Shown piece by piece: positions 41,913 to 52,713 of a stretch of 64,000 nt of DNA. The DNA is taken from assembly GCA_019915135.1 (NCBI GenBank), contig JAHLMK010000007.1, positions 682,001 through 746,000 of the forward strand, read 5' to 3'. Origin of the DNA: Strobilurus pachycystidiatus (Eukaryota > Basidiomycota > Agaricomycetes > Agaricales > Physalacriaceae). The position numbers were made by a program, and so were the translations under genes. The notes below the pieces were generated by a model, which saw only the letters and a program-made list of their open reading frames with translations, was not told where the DNA came from and did no database searches. How positions within the stretch are numbered: position 1 is the first letter of the stretch; each line of letters begins with the position of its first letter.

Positions 41913-43090
41913 GGGCCACTGAGGCCAAACGAGCACTGGAAAGTGAAGCCAACCGTCACTAGGAGGAGTGGGGCTTTCTCCGTCAATTCAGGCTCTACTC
42001 TCTTCATTCCTTCGCTCATCCTCAACAGAAATAGGCCTTCTATTCGGGTACCAGGCGCCGAGGACGGCCGATGCGCAGGGAGCGAGAACGAGTGCCGGGA
42101 AAGCTTCACATACCCCACCAGGAGGACTCGGGCTATCTTGGTCAATACAAGCTCAAATCTCATGATTCCTTCGCTCATCCTCAGCAGAAATAGGCCTTCT
42201 ATTCGGGTACCAGGCGCCGAGAACGGACGATGCGCAGGGAGCGAGAACGAGCGCCCTGAATGCCTTACATGCCCCACCAGGAGGAGTAGGGCTATCTTGG
42301 TCAATCCAGGCTCTAATCTCATGATTCCTTCGCTCATCCTCACCCAAAATAGGCTCTCTATTCGGGTACCAAGCGCCGAGAGCAGCCGATGCGCAGGGAG
42401 CGAGAACGAGCGCCCTGAATGTGTTGCATACCCCACCAGGAGGAGTAGGACTATCTTGGTCAATCCAGGCTCTAATCTCTTGATTCCTTCGCTCATCCTC
42501 AGCCAAAATAGGCTCTCTATTCGGGTACCAAGCGCCGAGAGCAGCCGATGCGCAGGGAGCGAGAACGAGCGCCCTGAATGCGTTGCATACCCCACCAGGA
42601 GGAGTAGGGCTATCTTGGTCAATCCAGGCTCTAATCTTTTGATTCCTTCGCTCATCCTCAGAAGAAATAGGCCTTCTATGCGGGTTCCAAGCGCAGAGAG
42701 CAGCCGATGCGCAGGGAGCGAGAACGAGCGCCTTGAATGCGTCACATACCCTCCAGGAGGAGTCAGCTTATCTTGGTCAAACCACGCTCAAATCTCTTGG
42801 TTATTTCGCTCATCCTCAGCAGAAATAGGCCTTCTATTCGGGTTCCAGGCGCCTAGGACAGCCGATGCGCAGGGAGCGAGAACGAGCGCCCTGAATGCCT
42901 TACATACCCACCAGGAGGAGTAGGGCTATCTTGGTCAATGCAGGCTCTAATCTCACGATTCTTCGCTCATTCTCAATGGAAATGGGTTCTCTGAAGGGAT
43001 CCAAGTGCCGAGGGCGAGCGATGCACAGAGAGCAAGCTCCCGGAAAGGAAGTAAACACTCACCAGGAGGAGTAGGACTCTTGAGTCGTGT
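41913..43090. repeat. Minisatellite of about seven 159-bp units, largely open on both strands
   Basis: The anchor ttcgctcatc recurs at 42011, 42171, 42329, 42488, 42647, 42805 and 42962, giving a period of 157-160 bp. Each unit has a cctcagcagaaataggccttctattcgggt block, tgcgcagggagcgagaacgagcgccctgaa, and caccaggaggagtagggctatcttggtcaatccaggctctaatc. Because 159 is 53 codons, an ORF of 341 codons runs through the array on the plus strand and one of 279 codons on the minus strand. Units 2-5 are about 95 percent alike by eye; the outer units are more diverged. No protein family is apparent. Confidence 0.93.
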
Positions 43091-44631
43091 ACACCACCAC
43101 CTGATGTAGCAAAGGTATAAATCATAATCATAGAGCATAGAACATAGGGCATAGGGCATAGGCATACGATCAGACTACTTTCTTCTTCAGTTTTGATTTC
43201 TCTTCTTCAACTCGTCAGTGGTACCTGTGTCCTTCTGACCCGACTGCTTCACCAGTACGTCCAGTGGGGTCATCGAAAATGCCTGACAGAGCTCCTCACA
43301 CTGGTGTTGCTTCGAAAAATCATGATGTGCTTGCGGGATATTTCCGCCAGCGAACATCGCCGAACAAGGTACCAAGCTTGGGGTTGGTGATGATCTGAGG
43401 ATCAGATAATAGCGTATGAGAGCCTGTTTTGCCGCGTTAAGCGTGTTAAGGAGCTTGACTATCAAGTACATACCTTGGAAGTCTGTAATGAAGAGTTGAC
43501 CATTTGTCATTTGATACTGCACGTGTTGAACAAACGAGAGAAATTCAGCAATATGACGATCCTTTCCTGCGAGTACTCTGGGGACCTTTGCACTGTCGTT
43601 TCGTAGAAATTTCGTCCAGGAACCTTCGATGAATGTTTCCAACATGAAGACGGGTACGCGGTTTGCTGGCTGGCCTATAACGGGACGTCCAGTAGCAAGA
43701 GCGACGGCGGCATATTTCATTCGCGGAATGTCCAAACGATGAAGAGGGCTGATGACAGGTGCTGCTGCTATCGTGCCGTCGATATAGTCATAAGCTATCT
43801 TCATGAGGTATGCAGCCCACATGGTACATTGGAATTCAGATGTCAGCGCCTGGATTTGGACGTCTGTAGCCTTTGCCGCAATGATCCTAGTAACCTCGCC
43901 TTGAGTGAAAACTCAGTAGGACCCTGTTTCTTGTAGTAGTGGAACTCCTACCTGTCTTGAGCATGGTCTCGGCAAGACTATAAGCTTGCTTGGCGCAAAC
44001 TTTGAAAGTTAACGCGCTATCTGTCGTAAGAATCCGGTGATTGAGATCAATGTTTGCTTGACCAGTATAGGCAAGCTTGAACGAGCCACGTCGAATAGCA
44101 TTGGTGGACGTTTTGAGATAGAGTGTGCCACATAGAGGTCGTGTTGGACTCAGGAGCGAGGTCATAGTCACCTCCGTCGTTTGAGTCTGTGAGAGCAACT
44201 TGCTCATGTCCTCGAAAAAGGCAACATCGACATCGAACGATCGAAACTCTGGTATGACACTACCTCCTAGATGAGTGATGACTAGAGAGATATTGAGGAG
44301 TGATCATGCTTGAGGTGAATCAGAGACTTACTATCTTTCACGCTCTGGAGCGTTCTAGGAGCCGTCTGGCACTTCAAATTGGATTCCAGCAGAGATAAGT
44401 CGACAACCTCGTCAATCATGAGCGTAGTTGTGTTTGGGACTGGTTGGTTCCTGGACGTTGAGACAGACACAGATGATGTGGGTGTGGGTGTGGCCCGGGC
44501 GGGTGTGGTTGACGTGGGTGTGGTTAACGCGGGTGTGGTTGATGATTCCGCAGTCGACGGTACGGGCAAAACATCATTGTTATCAGGGAAGAGGACTCGA
44601 GAACGCAGCACTCTGGTACTAGTAGTAACGA

Positions 44632-46182
44632 TGTTAGGACCTGAGCCAGCACTCTCACGTGCTCAAGCTCATGCAGCGCCACACGGCAACTGCACACCTC
44701 CATATGTGAATCCCATGTCCCGAAGCCGTCCTCGGGGTGGAGGCCAGGAGACTTCCTAGGCACTCTGCCTAGCAAGACTCCTGTTCATCTTGTCTAGCCG
44801 TTGTCTTGCTCAACGGTAGACCCATTGTGTCGTTGTGGATCCTATTCACCTGCGCCACTCATTACACTCCATTGGGGTAGCGCTACACAAGTGGGGATCA
44901 ATGTCTAGCACCCTCGGTGCATAGACAGCAATCCAACAGTGACTGCACCATTGCCTCGTCCTCGACGAGAGCAAACGTACAGCCAGTGTCCAAGAGATCC
45001 ATCCATCTTCATCCCTGACCCACTCGACAGAGATCCCCACGGGATACCATCAATGAGAGCGAGCGTCCAGTTGCATGGCATGTCGACGGCGTACTCAGTG
45101 ACGCAAGGACAATCCTGTGGCAAAGGGATAGTGGAGAGGGAGGAGAGGATGACAAGTAAGAGTACGATTCAGCAGAGAGTGAAGCGTACAATGAGAGAGG
45201 GCCCCTTAGAGAGCAATTCCCCAATGGCAGAGGCAAGATGCCAGAGGGTACTGCGAAGAAATGTACAATAGCGCAGATGCAATAATGTCCAGCTCTGAAG
45301 TACATAGGTGAATGTACTTCGACTTATATACCATTCTAGTGTCCCAAATTGGTTACTGACTGAGTCAGAGCTCCCACTGTGTCGGATGCGATGGAAGACA
45401 CTTAATCCACTGTTTCAAGGGGTGGGGCGCCCGATCGGCGGGCTGCCATTGGTCGGGAGGGCGGGAATGGCGGGAGCATGCGCTCATGCGCCTAAGTATA
45501 GACTTGGCTCGAGTCATACGCTGCCAAGAAGTTCCTGGGATGACTCCAGAGACTCCTGAATGAGTCAGAGCGGGTAAAGGGCGGGATCCCGCCGCTCCAC
45601 ATGCTGCAGCGACTCCTGAGTGAGTCAGAGCGCCCAATGCGGCGGGATGACGTTCTGGAGGCGCCCTGAACCTTCTGGGACCTTCTCCAAGGTTCTACAA
45701 CCTTCTCCTGCGGTCCAGAGGCTCTTCAAGTGTCGAGTGTTAGTGTTGTGACTTCTCCTTCAATAGATATACCTCTAGATGACTCCACGAGTCTCTAGAG
45801 CGATTCCTGGTAGTGGTACCTTGTGTGTGCTTCCTTCTTGAGTGCTGTAGCTGTTCCTGAGTGTTGTGGCCATTACAACAATGTGTGCAATGGTCTGAGA
45901 AGTGATCCAAGACCAAGAGAAGCTACGGTCATGCTGTGACAAGTACCGGTTCCCTGGTGTTCACATTGATCCACTATGAGAGTATGCGCAGGTGCTCCCG
46001 GAGCTCCTGAAGCGTCTAGACTCTGTCATCATCCTGCTTTACCTCCCGGTAGAGCTTCTGTGGCATGGAAGATAGATCATAGATGTGTGTGCAGCCATAG
46101 CGAGCCAGAGTTGTGGCTGTGGCGATGAGCCGTGCGGCTGTGTAGATGAGACAAGTGGTCTGCCTGGAGACGCATCATGACA
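44632..46182 (-). repeat. LTR, inverted copy (left arm of a 3.85-kb palindrome)
   Basis: It is 1,551 bp and exactly reverse complementary in layout to 46927-48477: every pair of positions sums to 93,109, with no indels. In its own orientation it runs TGTCATGATG...CCTAACA. Internal ORFs are identical to those of the right arm. Confidence 0.93.
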
Positions 46183-46926
46183 AACGACAGTCTGACTACT
46201 CGCGTACTCATGCTCCCTCTCTGGCACCAAGTGCAGTGAAGGTTGAGCCCAAACACTCAAGGGCACCAGCACAGACACTCTCATCCTCAGGGAGGATGGA
46301 GAATCGTGACATCGCATCCATGGACCCTTTCCCACTCAAGAGAGTCTCTCCCTCTTGATCATCCACCACCGAGCCAACCTTCAGCATCAATTGTTGAGAC
46401 CCTTCAGACACGAGGACCATCCTCAGGACCTCGGGGAGGACAACCTGAAACCAATGACGAGTCTCCACCACTAGTCTTCTCGGTGGACCGAGAAGCTTGA
46501 GGAGGGGATGCTGCCACAATTCAAGACCCACTTTTTTCATGAAAAGATGTGGTTGCGAGGACTATGGAGGACAACAATGACCGCGCGGCGGGATAGTTGT
46601 GCCTCGGACACACTGGTCCATGAAGAAACAGAGATACAATCGAGGACTGTTCCAAGGAGACGCCACACATTGAGTGGAGGACATCCATACTCGAGACAAG
46701 CGCCATACCCCAGAGGAAGTTACCTACCAAAAGGAACACCAGTCAACGCAGCGCCAGAGACGCAATCCAAGGACTCACAACTAGAGGGCCACACCCACGC
46801 TTGCAAACACTCAAACTCAGAGCATCATCCCATACTACCCACTTGGGGACTGGAAGGCAGAAACCCTTGGAGCGAGTCCATTGACGTCTTTGCCTTCTTG
46901 GGACAAGAAGCTTGAGGAGGGGATAT

Positions 46927-48477
46927 TGTCATGATGCGTCTCCAGGCAGACCACTTGTCTCATCTACACAGCCGCACGGCTCATCGCCACAGCCACAACT
47001 CTGGCTCGCTATGGCTGCACACACATCTATGATCTATCTTCCATGCCACAGAAGCTCTACCGGGAGGTAAAGCAGGATGATGACAGAGTCTAGACGCTTC
47101 AGGAGCTCCGGGAGCACCTGCGCATACTCTCATAGTGGATCAATGTGAACACCAGGGAACCGGTACTTGTCACAGCATGACCGTAGCTTCTCTTGGTCTT
47201 GGATCACTTCTCAGACCATTGCACACATTGTTGTAATGGCCACAACACTCAGGAACAGCTACAGCACTCAAGAAGGAAGCACACACAAGGTACCACTACC
47301 AGGAATCGCTCTAGAGACTCGTGGAGTCATCTAGAGGTATATCTATTGAAGGAGAAGTCACAACACTAACACTCGACACTTGAAGAGCCTCTGGACCGCA
47401 GGAGAAGGTTGTAGAACCTTGGAGAAGGTCCCAGAAGGTTCAGGGCGCCTCCAGAACGTCATCCCGCCGCATTGGGCGCTCTGACTCACTCAGGAGTCGC
47501 TGCAGCATGTGGAGCGGCGGGATCCCGCCCTTTACCCGCTCTGACTCATTCAGGAGTCTCTGGAGTCATCCCAGGAACTTCTTGGCAGCGTATGACTCGA
47601 GCCAAGTCTATACTTAGGCGCATGAGCGCATGCTCCCGCCATTCCCGCCCTCCCGACCAATGGCAGCCCGCCGATCGGGCGCCCCACCCCTTGAAACAGT
47701 GGATTAAGTGTCTTCCATCGCATCCGACACAGTGGGAGCTCTGACTCAGTCAGTAACCAATTTGGGACACTAGAATGGTATATAAGTCGAAGTACATTCA
47801 CCTATGTACTTCAGAGCTGGACATTATTGCATCTGCGCTATTGTACATTTCTTCGCAGTACCCTCTGGCATCTTGCCTCTGCCATTGGGGAATTGCTCTC
47901 TAAGGGGCCCTCTCTCATTGTACGCTTCACTCTCTGCTGAATCGTACTCTTACTTGTCATCCTCTCCTCCCTCTCCACTATCCCTTTGCCACAGGATTGT
48001 CCTTGCGTCACTGAGTACGCCGTCGACATGCCATGCAACTGGACGCTCGCTCTCATTGATGGTATCCCGTGGGGATCTCTGTCGAGTGGGTCAGGGATGA
48101 AGATGGATGGATCTCTTGGACACTGGCTGTACGTTTGCTCTCGTCGAGGACGAGGCAATGGTGCAGTCACTGTTGGATTGCTGTCTATGCACCGAGGGTG
48201 CTAGACATTGATCCCCACTTGTGTAGCGCTACCCCAATGGAGTGTAATGAGTGGCGCAGGTGAATAGGATCCACAACGACACAATGGGTCTACCGTTGAG
48301 CAAGACAACGGCTAGACAAGATGAACAGGAGTCTTGCTAGGCAGAGTGCCTAGGAAGTCTCCTGGCCTCCACCCCGAGGACGGCTTCGGGACATGGGATT
48401 CACATATGGAGGTGTGCAGTTGCCGTGTGGCGCTGCATGAGCTTGAGCACGTGAGAGTGCTGGCTCAGGTCCTAACA
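46927..48477 (+). repeat. LTR, plus-oriented copy (right arm)
   Basis: It begins TGTCATGATG and ends CCTAACA. A TATATAAG promoter element lies at about 47779-47786. Upstream are a CCAAT box (gaccaatgg, about 47655), gcggcgggatcccgcc palindromes and several TGACTCA sites, giving a strong RNA polymerase II promoter appearance. Confidence 0.93.
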
Positions 48478-49701
48478 GCGATCTGAGTGAATTATCCGGT
48501 TCGACCTAATTCTAATGAGTAAATAAGCTTATTATGAGAGTGTGATCGTACCGTGTTTGATCTAGGACGGCGACGACGTGATTCAATGTTCACATGAGAT
48601 CCATCAGGAGGAGTCTGTGATTCGAGGCTCATCCAAGCTGACCCTAATCCATCTTCGATGTTGTTTATTTGGATGAAACGAGGGTCACTAATCGAGGTAG
48701 CAGTGAAATTATCAGCTATATCGTATGCAGCGGCTTGATGTTTGTCATGGTCAACATGTGTGGTAGTGGTCGGTGGATGTGCAGTCGTAGGAGCACTGCG
48801 TGGTTTAACCTTGTTGTTATGGAAGGACTTTGGAAGGACAGGCTGAGATTGTGTCAGTCATACTACAAGAGAAAACAGAGGGAGACGAAATTACGAACAT
48901 TGGTAAGCTCGAATTGTGCAAGCGCATCGCCTTCTGATAGTCCCTCAGCCATAGCACTCTCTATGTAATCTGATCGCTCTTGTTCGTAATCAATGTCGAT
49001 GAGCCTGTCCTGCTTCCACCGCTGGAATCGATCGAAAAGGAGTCTATTCATGACCAGAAAGACAGTCAAAGGTGGTGTTTTGCCCTTTTTGGGCTTTTTG
49101 CCGCCACTTTTCAGTGGTGTGTCGAGATTGATAGCAACCCAGTGGTTGGTGATGAATGCCGTCGCGTCATCGTTATAGATGGCACCAACTTTACTCTGAA
49201 GTGAGAATTCCTCGATTGCGAAGGGAAAGGGGGCGCTGATGTGATGTGTCGCTTCCAGCCACTGATGGAATGCGATGGAAATGTGTTCAAAAGCGAGTTG
49301 CTTCACAATGCCTGCATTGAAGGAAAGAATAGGCTGGTCGGACATGGTATATGACACATCCTACACCGTCATTTGTCAGTTATATGTGAACCGGATGAAC
49401 GCGTATAGACACATACCCCAAGCATTTCTGGCCCATTTTTCTTCTTTTCCTTCATGTAAGCAAGGATAACAATAATCGTACCAGTAAGCGTCGAAGATGT
49501 GGACAAGGCCTTCACCGCATTCATGTGCTGCTGTTTGGTGAAAAGTTCGTGTACATCGGAATATCCTTGAGCTGAGATTCCGCTGTGAGTAGCATAGGGA
49601 GACCGTGTGAAGCCCTGAGTATGACTGTTCAGACCTGTAGTCGAAGTGTACGGTGTGCTGGTGCGAGGAACACCAACTTGGGGACGTAGGGAGGAGGTAG
49701 C

Positions 49702-50160
49702 TGTCACGAATCGCCTCTATTCTGCTTCCTCCCGACATCGCCACATTCTCCCATCTCTACATTCACCTCGGCCTGGGCCTAGCCCACATTCACTTGGCAT
49801 CCATCGTCTTGGCATTGCCTAGACCTGTCCATCAGTGGTCTAATGACCATCTGGGTCCACTCCAGACCGGCTATTGTCTCTACTCCGGCCCGCCTATTGT
49901 CTCGCCACATTAGGACTTCCTATTGTCTTATTGTTCTCCTCCTTACTACACAGCCACGGACTTTGTATATATATAGTAGCTCCCTTCCCTTTAGTTTCCT
50001 CAGTCTGTTCTCTTCGTCTACTCACTGCTCGGTCGCTCCTAGTACTGGTGTAGCTTGACACACTCCCCCTTGATATCTATCTCTATCTCTATCCCTCTCT
50101 CCTTGTCTCGTTCGTGTGACTTGGGTGGTCGCCTTAGTATTTCGGGCACCAGTCTTGACA
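49702..50160 (+). repeat. 5' LTR of the outer Ty3 element
   Basis: It is 459 bp, TGTCACG...CTTGACA. A TATATATATAG box lies near 49967-49977. It is nearly identical to 62524-62998 apart from a 16-bp gap. Confidence 0.95.
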
Positions 50161-50215
50161 CTAGAACAGACTCTTCTACACCCACCTCACATCCTCGCTC
50201 GGCGCATGCCCGCCG

Positions 50216-50293
50216 ACCGCACAAACTCTGATCTCACACCTGCCTCTCAACCTCACCGCACAAACTCTGATCTCACACCTGCCTCTCAACCTC
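50216..50293 (+). repeat. 39-bp tandem duplication in the gag leader of the outer element
   Basis: accgcacaaactctgatctc...caacctc occurs twice head to tail (50216-50254 and 50255-50293). It adds 13 codons in the ORF starting at 50206 (RTNSDLTPASQPH repeated). Confidence 0.9.
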
Positions 50294-51138
50294 GTCCCAC
50301 ACGCCTTGTGTTCAAGAAGACTGCGGTTACCAATCCCCGTACGTTAACCCACCGCGAAGTCCTTTTTCACACTCTACCGGCTGCTATTAGGGCTCGTCAT
50401 CGCGGAGATCACCGCAGCTTCTGGCGTGATACCAATACCGGTCCACGCACTCATACCCTCCCACCATCACTCGCTTCTCAGCCAACGAAGCGCCGCCCAC
50501 ACTACCTCCCGGCGCCTACCTTCATCAGGGCAAGTACTTCCAGCTCGACGAAGAGTACCACCCCCAAGAGATCTTCTACGAGCCAGAAGACGAAGACTAC
50601 CCGGAATCTTGGCACTACCTCGAATCAAACGGAGACAAGTACTACCTTGAATCAGAAGAGCACCAGGAGGCTAAAAGGCGTTTAGAAGAGCGCACTCGAG
50701 CTGAGTTACAATCACCCGCACAGACCCCAAGCTCACCTGCACCTCGTACCCCAGTTCCCTCTGCTCCACCGTCTCCTGCCCCATCGGAACCAACCTTTAA
50801 CTCCGCTCCTACCTCCCCAGTTCCATCCCCAGTCCAGAACAATTTAGAGATGTCCACGAATATATATTCGAGTATATTCTTATTCATGCACACGAATAAT
50901 CCCCCCTCCAAGGGTCATAATTGTTATTCATGAATATACTCTTAATCTTATTCGTCAACTTAATCTTCACTGCGAATATTTTGCTTTTATTCATGAATAT
51001 TCACAAATATATGAGTATAATCATCTCAATGTCACTCAAGATCACAGTTAAAGTTATTGAATGACCTATAAATCATTCAAACAGCATCTAAATTTATCAT
51101 AAACTTGTCTTTAGTACTGTGAATTCAGTATTGTCAGA

Positions 51139-51557
51139 TGTCATGACTTGACTGCGCCACCGACGCCTAGCCGATCGAAGGCGACGCCTGCGCGGGCGGG
51201 AGCAACGGTATCACGCCCATCGTCGGGATCTATCCGACGGCCGTCCGACGGTAGCACATGGTGGCGGAGCTCGGCCGACGGGAAAGCGGGATCGGGCGGG
51301 ATAGGGCGCGCTCCCGACCAATCACGGGCGGGATGGCGCGATGACTCGTGCGATGACTCGGGAATGAGTCAGAGGGGCGCACCCGCGCCCATCGGGCGTC
51401 GGGCGTCGGGAACTGTATAAAAGAGTCAGTAGTCAGTAGAGTAGTTCTTCAGAGAACCGTTGTCTTTCCCCCGGGATTCAATACACCACCCTTCACACCG
51501 CTCTCCAGTCGTTGCCTCGTGCGCCCTCGCTATAGACGAATAGGCCCGACGCTGACA
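51139..51557 (+). repeat. 5' LTR of the inner Ty3 element
   Basis: It is 419 bp, TGTCATGACTTG...GACGCTGACA, and appears identical to 56704-57122. It contains a TATAAAA box at 51416, a CCAAT box (gaccaatcacg), cgggcgggat boxes and three TGACTC-type sites just upstream of the TATA box. Confidence 0.97.
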
Positions 51558-51592
51558 ATACGGTTCTCTCCCCTTTCGACGACCCAACGACT

Positions 51593-52693
51593 ATGAGCAC
51601 CGAAGACGCCCCCATGGCCCCGGCCACCGAGCCCACCAACGAGCAGAGAGAGCTGCATAGCATGTTCAGTGGCATAGGGACGGCCCTCGACAATCTGAAC
51701 CAGCGCATCACTACCATCGCGCAGGACGAAATCAACAGGAGCCACGAGGTGGCGAACCTCCACGCTCAACTTCTTCAGCGTATCAGCGAGCTCAGCGGCG
51801 TCCAGCTGGCCGCGTCCCAAGCACAGGCGCAAGCCGCGCAACATCGCGCATCCAAGGCGCGCTTCGGGACCCCGGCCAAGTTTAGCGGGAAGTCGGACGG
51901 CATCGAGCCGTTCTTCTCCCAACTCCACATCCTCTTCGCCTCCGAACCTCGAGCCTACGAAACCGCGCGCAACAGAGTGTTCGCCGCGCTATCGTACATG
52001 ACCGAGGGGCCCGCTGTTATCAAATGGGCCAGCACGCAGACCGCCCTCTACGAGAAAGGAGAGGAGCCATACCTGACTTATACGGACTTCAAGGACGCCT
52101 TGAAAAGAGCCTTCGGAGGGACCAACTCAAAGACGATCGCCCAGGAGGAGATCAAGAAATTGAAACAGAAGAAAGGACAGGACGCCCAGTCCTTCTTCAT
52201 CGACTTCGAAGAGTACAAAGCCGACACAGGTTTCAACGACGATGCCCTCATCTCCCTCCTACGCCACCAGCTGGACTCCTCTCTGGTTGAACGCATCACC
52301 GAAATGGAGAATATCCCCGAGACCTACGATGCGTACAAGAAGTTCGCCACTCGATTCGACGCTAATCGAGGCACGGCCCCCACCCAGGGATACAAGAACC
52401 CTGCCCCCTTCGTTTCCAAAAACTTCCCGCGTCCTAGTACTACGACAGTAATCAACAATCCCCCAGTCACCGGAATCACCTACGGAGGAAAAGGCGAACC
52501 CATGAGCATTGACAGAACGCGAGGCGCGGCCTCGTTAAAATGCTACAACTGCGGGAAATCCGGGCACTTCGCGAGGAATTGCACGGAGAGACGCGAATCC
52601 GTCAAGGGACTCGTAGAAGGTCTTAGCAACGAAGAACGAGAGGATCTCGCTCAGACGCTGCAGGAGCAGGGTTTTGGCGCGGGACTGGAGTGA
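51593..52693 (+). CDS. Gag of the inner Ty3 element
   Basis: The ORF has 366 codons, with ATG 36 nt after the 5' LTR. Residues about 90-260 form a retrotransposon gag (capsid-like) domain: FSGKSDGIEPFFSQLHILFAS, FAALSYMTEGPAVIKW, QSFFIDFEEYKADTGF, LISLLRHQLDSSLVERI. A CCHC zinc knuckle, CYNCGKSGHFARNC, lies near residue 315 and would bind RNA. The N-terminus has a coiled coil (EQRELHSMFSGIGTALDNLNQ). Gag forms the cytoplasmic particle in which reverse transcription occurs. The ORF ends TGA at 52691-52693, 16 nt after a GGGTTTT heptamer where some ribosomes should shift into pol. Confidence 0.95.
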   Translation: MSTEDAPMAPATEPTNEQRELHSMFSGIGTALDNLNQRITTIAQDEINRSHEVANLHAQLLQRISELSGVQLAASQAQAQAAQHRASKARFGTPAKFSGKSDGIEPFFSQLHILFASEPRAYETARNRVFAALSYMTEGPAVIKWASTQTALYEKGEEPYLTYTDFKDALKRAFGGTNSKTIAQEEIKKLKQKKGQDAQSFFIDFEEYKADTGFNDDALISLLRHQLDSSLVERITEMENIPETYDAYKKFATRFDANRGTAPTQGYKNPAPFVSKNFPRPSTTTVINNPPVTGITYGGKGEPMSIDRTRGAASLKCYNCGKSGHFARNCTERRESVKGLVEGLSNEEREDLAQTLQEQGFGAGLE

Positions 52694-52713
52694 AGAGCGA
52701 GTCTTCCAGTCCC
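52669..52713 (+). promoter_or_regulatory. -1 ribosomal frameshift signal between gag and pol (inner element)
   Basis: The heptamer GGGTTTT (52669-52675) is set in the gag frame as G GGT TTT, the X XXY YYZ form. After a 5-nt spacer (GGCGC) comes a 9-bp stem GGGACTGGA/TCCAGTCCC (52681-52689 with 52705-52713), with a possible extra G-U pair and a loop of about 13-15 nt. The gag stop lies in the loop. The -1 frame leads directly into pol. Confidence 0.85.

Larger units (their letters stand above)
44632..48477 (+). mobile_element. Rearranged LTR retrotransposon with inverted LTRs
   Basis: Two 1,551-bp LTRs face each other around a 742-bp spacer (46183-46926). The spacer ends in a purine-rich tract, gaggaggggata, directly before the right LTR (TGTCATG...), so the right LTR is a normal 3' LTR for a plus-strand element. 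The spacer ORF before it (46508-46915) looks like the remnant of a polyprotein C-terminus. No reverse transcriptase or integrase remains. The outer flanks do not show a clear 5-bp target duplication (aacga and gcgat). This points to autointegration or an inversion followed by deletion. It lies in the alpha-kinase gene. Confidence 0.85.

Noticed and set aside
41913..43090. Regular repeats suggesting a CRISPR array
   Set aside because: Units are about 159 bp, contiguous, with no short repeat/spacer alternation, in a eukaryotic genome. It is a minisatellite.
45308..48263. Pairs of identical short ORFs on opposite strands
   Set aside because: They are mirror copies caused by the inverted LTRs and do not behave as genes.
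51148..51420. 90-codon ORF in the 5' LTR of the inner Ty3 element
   Set aside because: It is the same frame as the C-terminal extension of pol in the 3' LTR, present only because the LTRs are identical.
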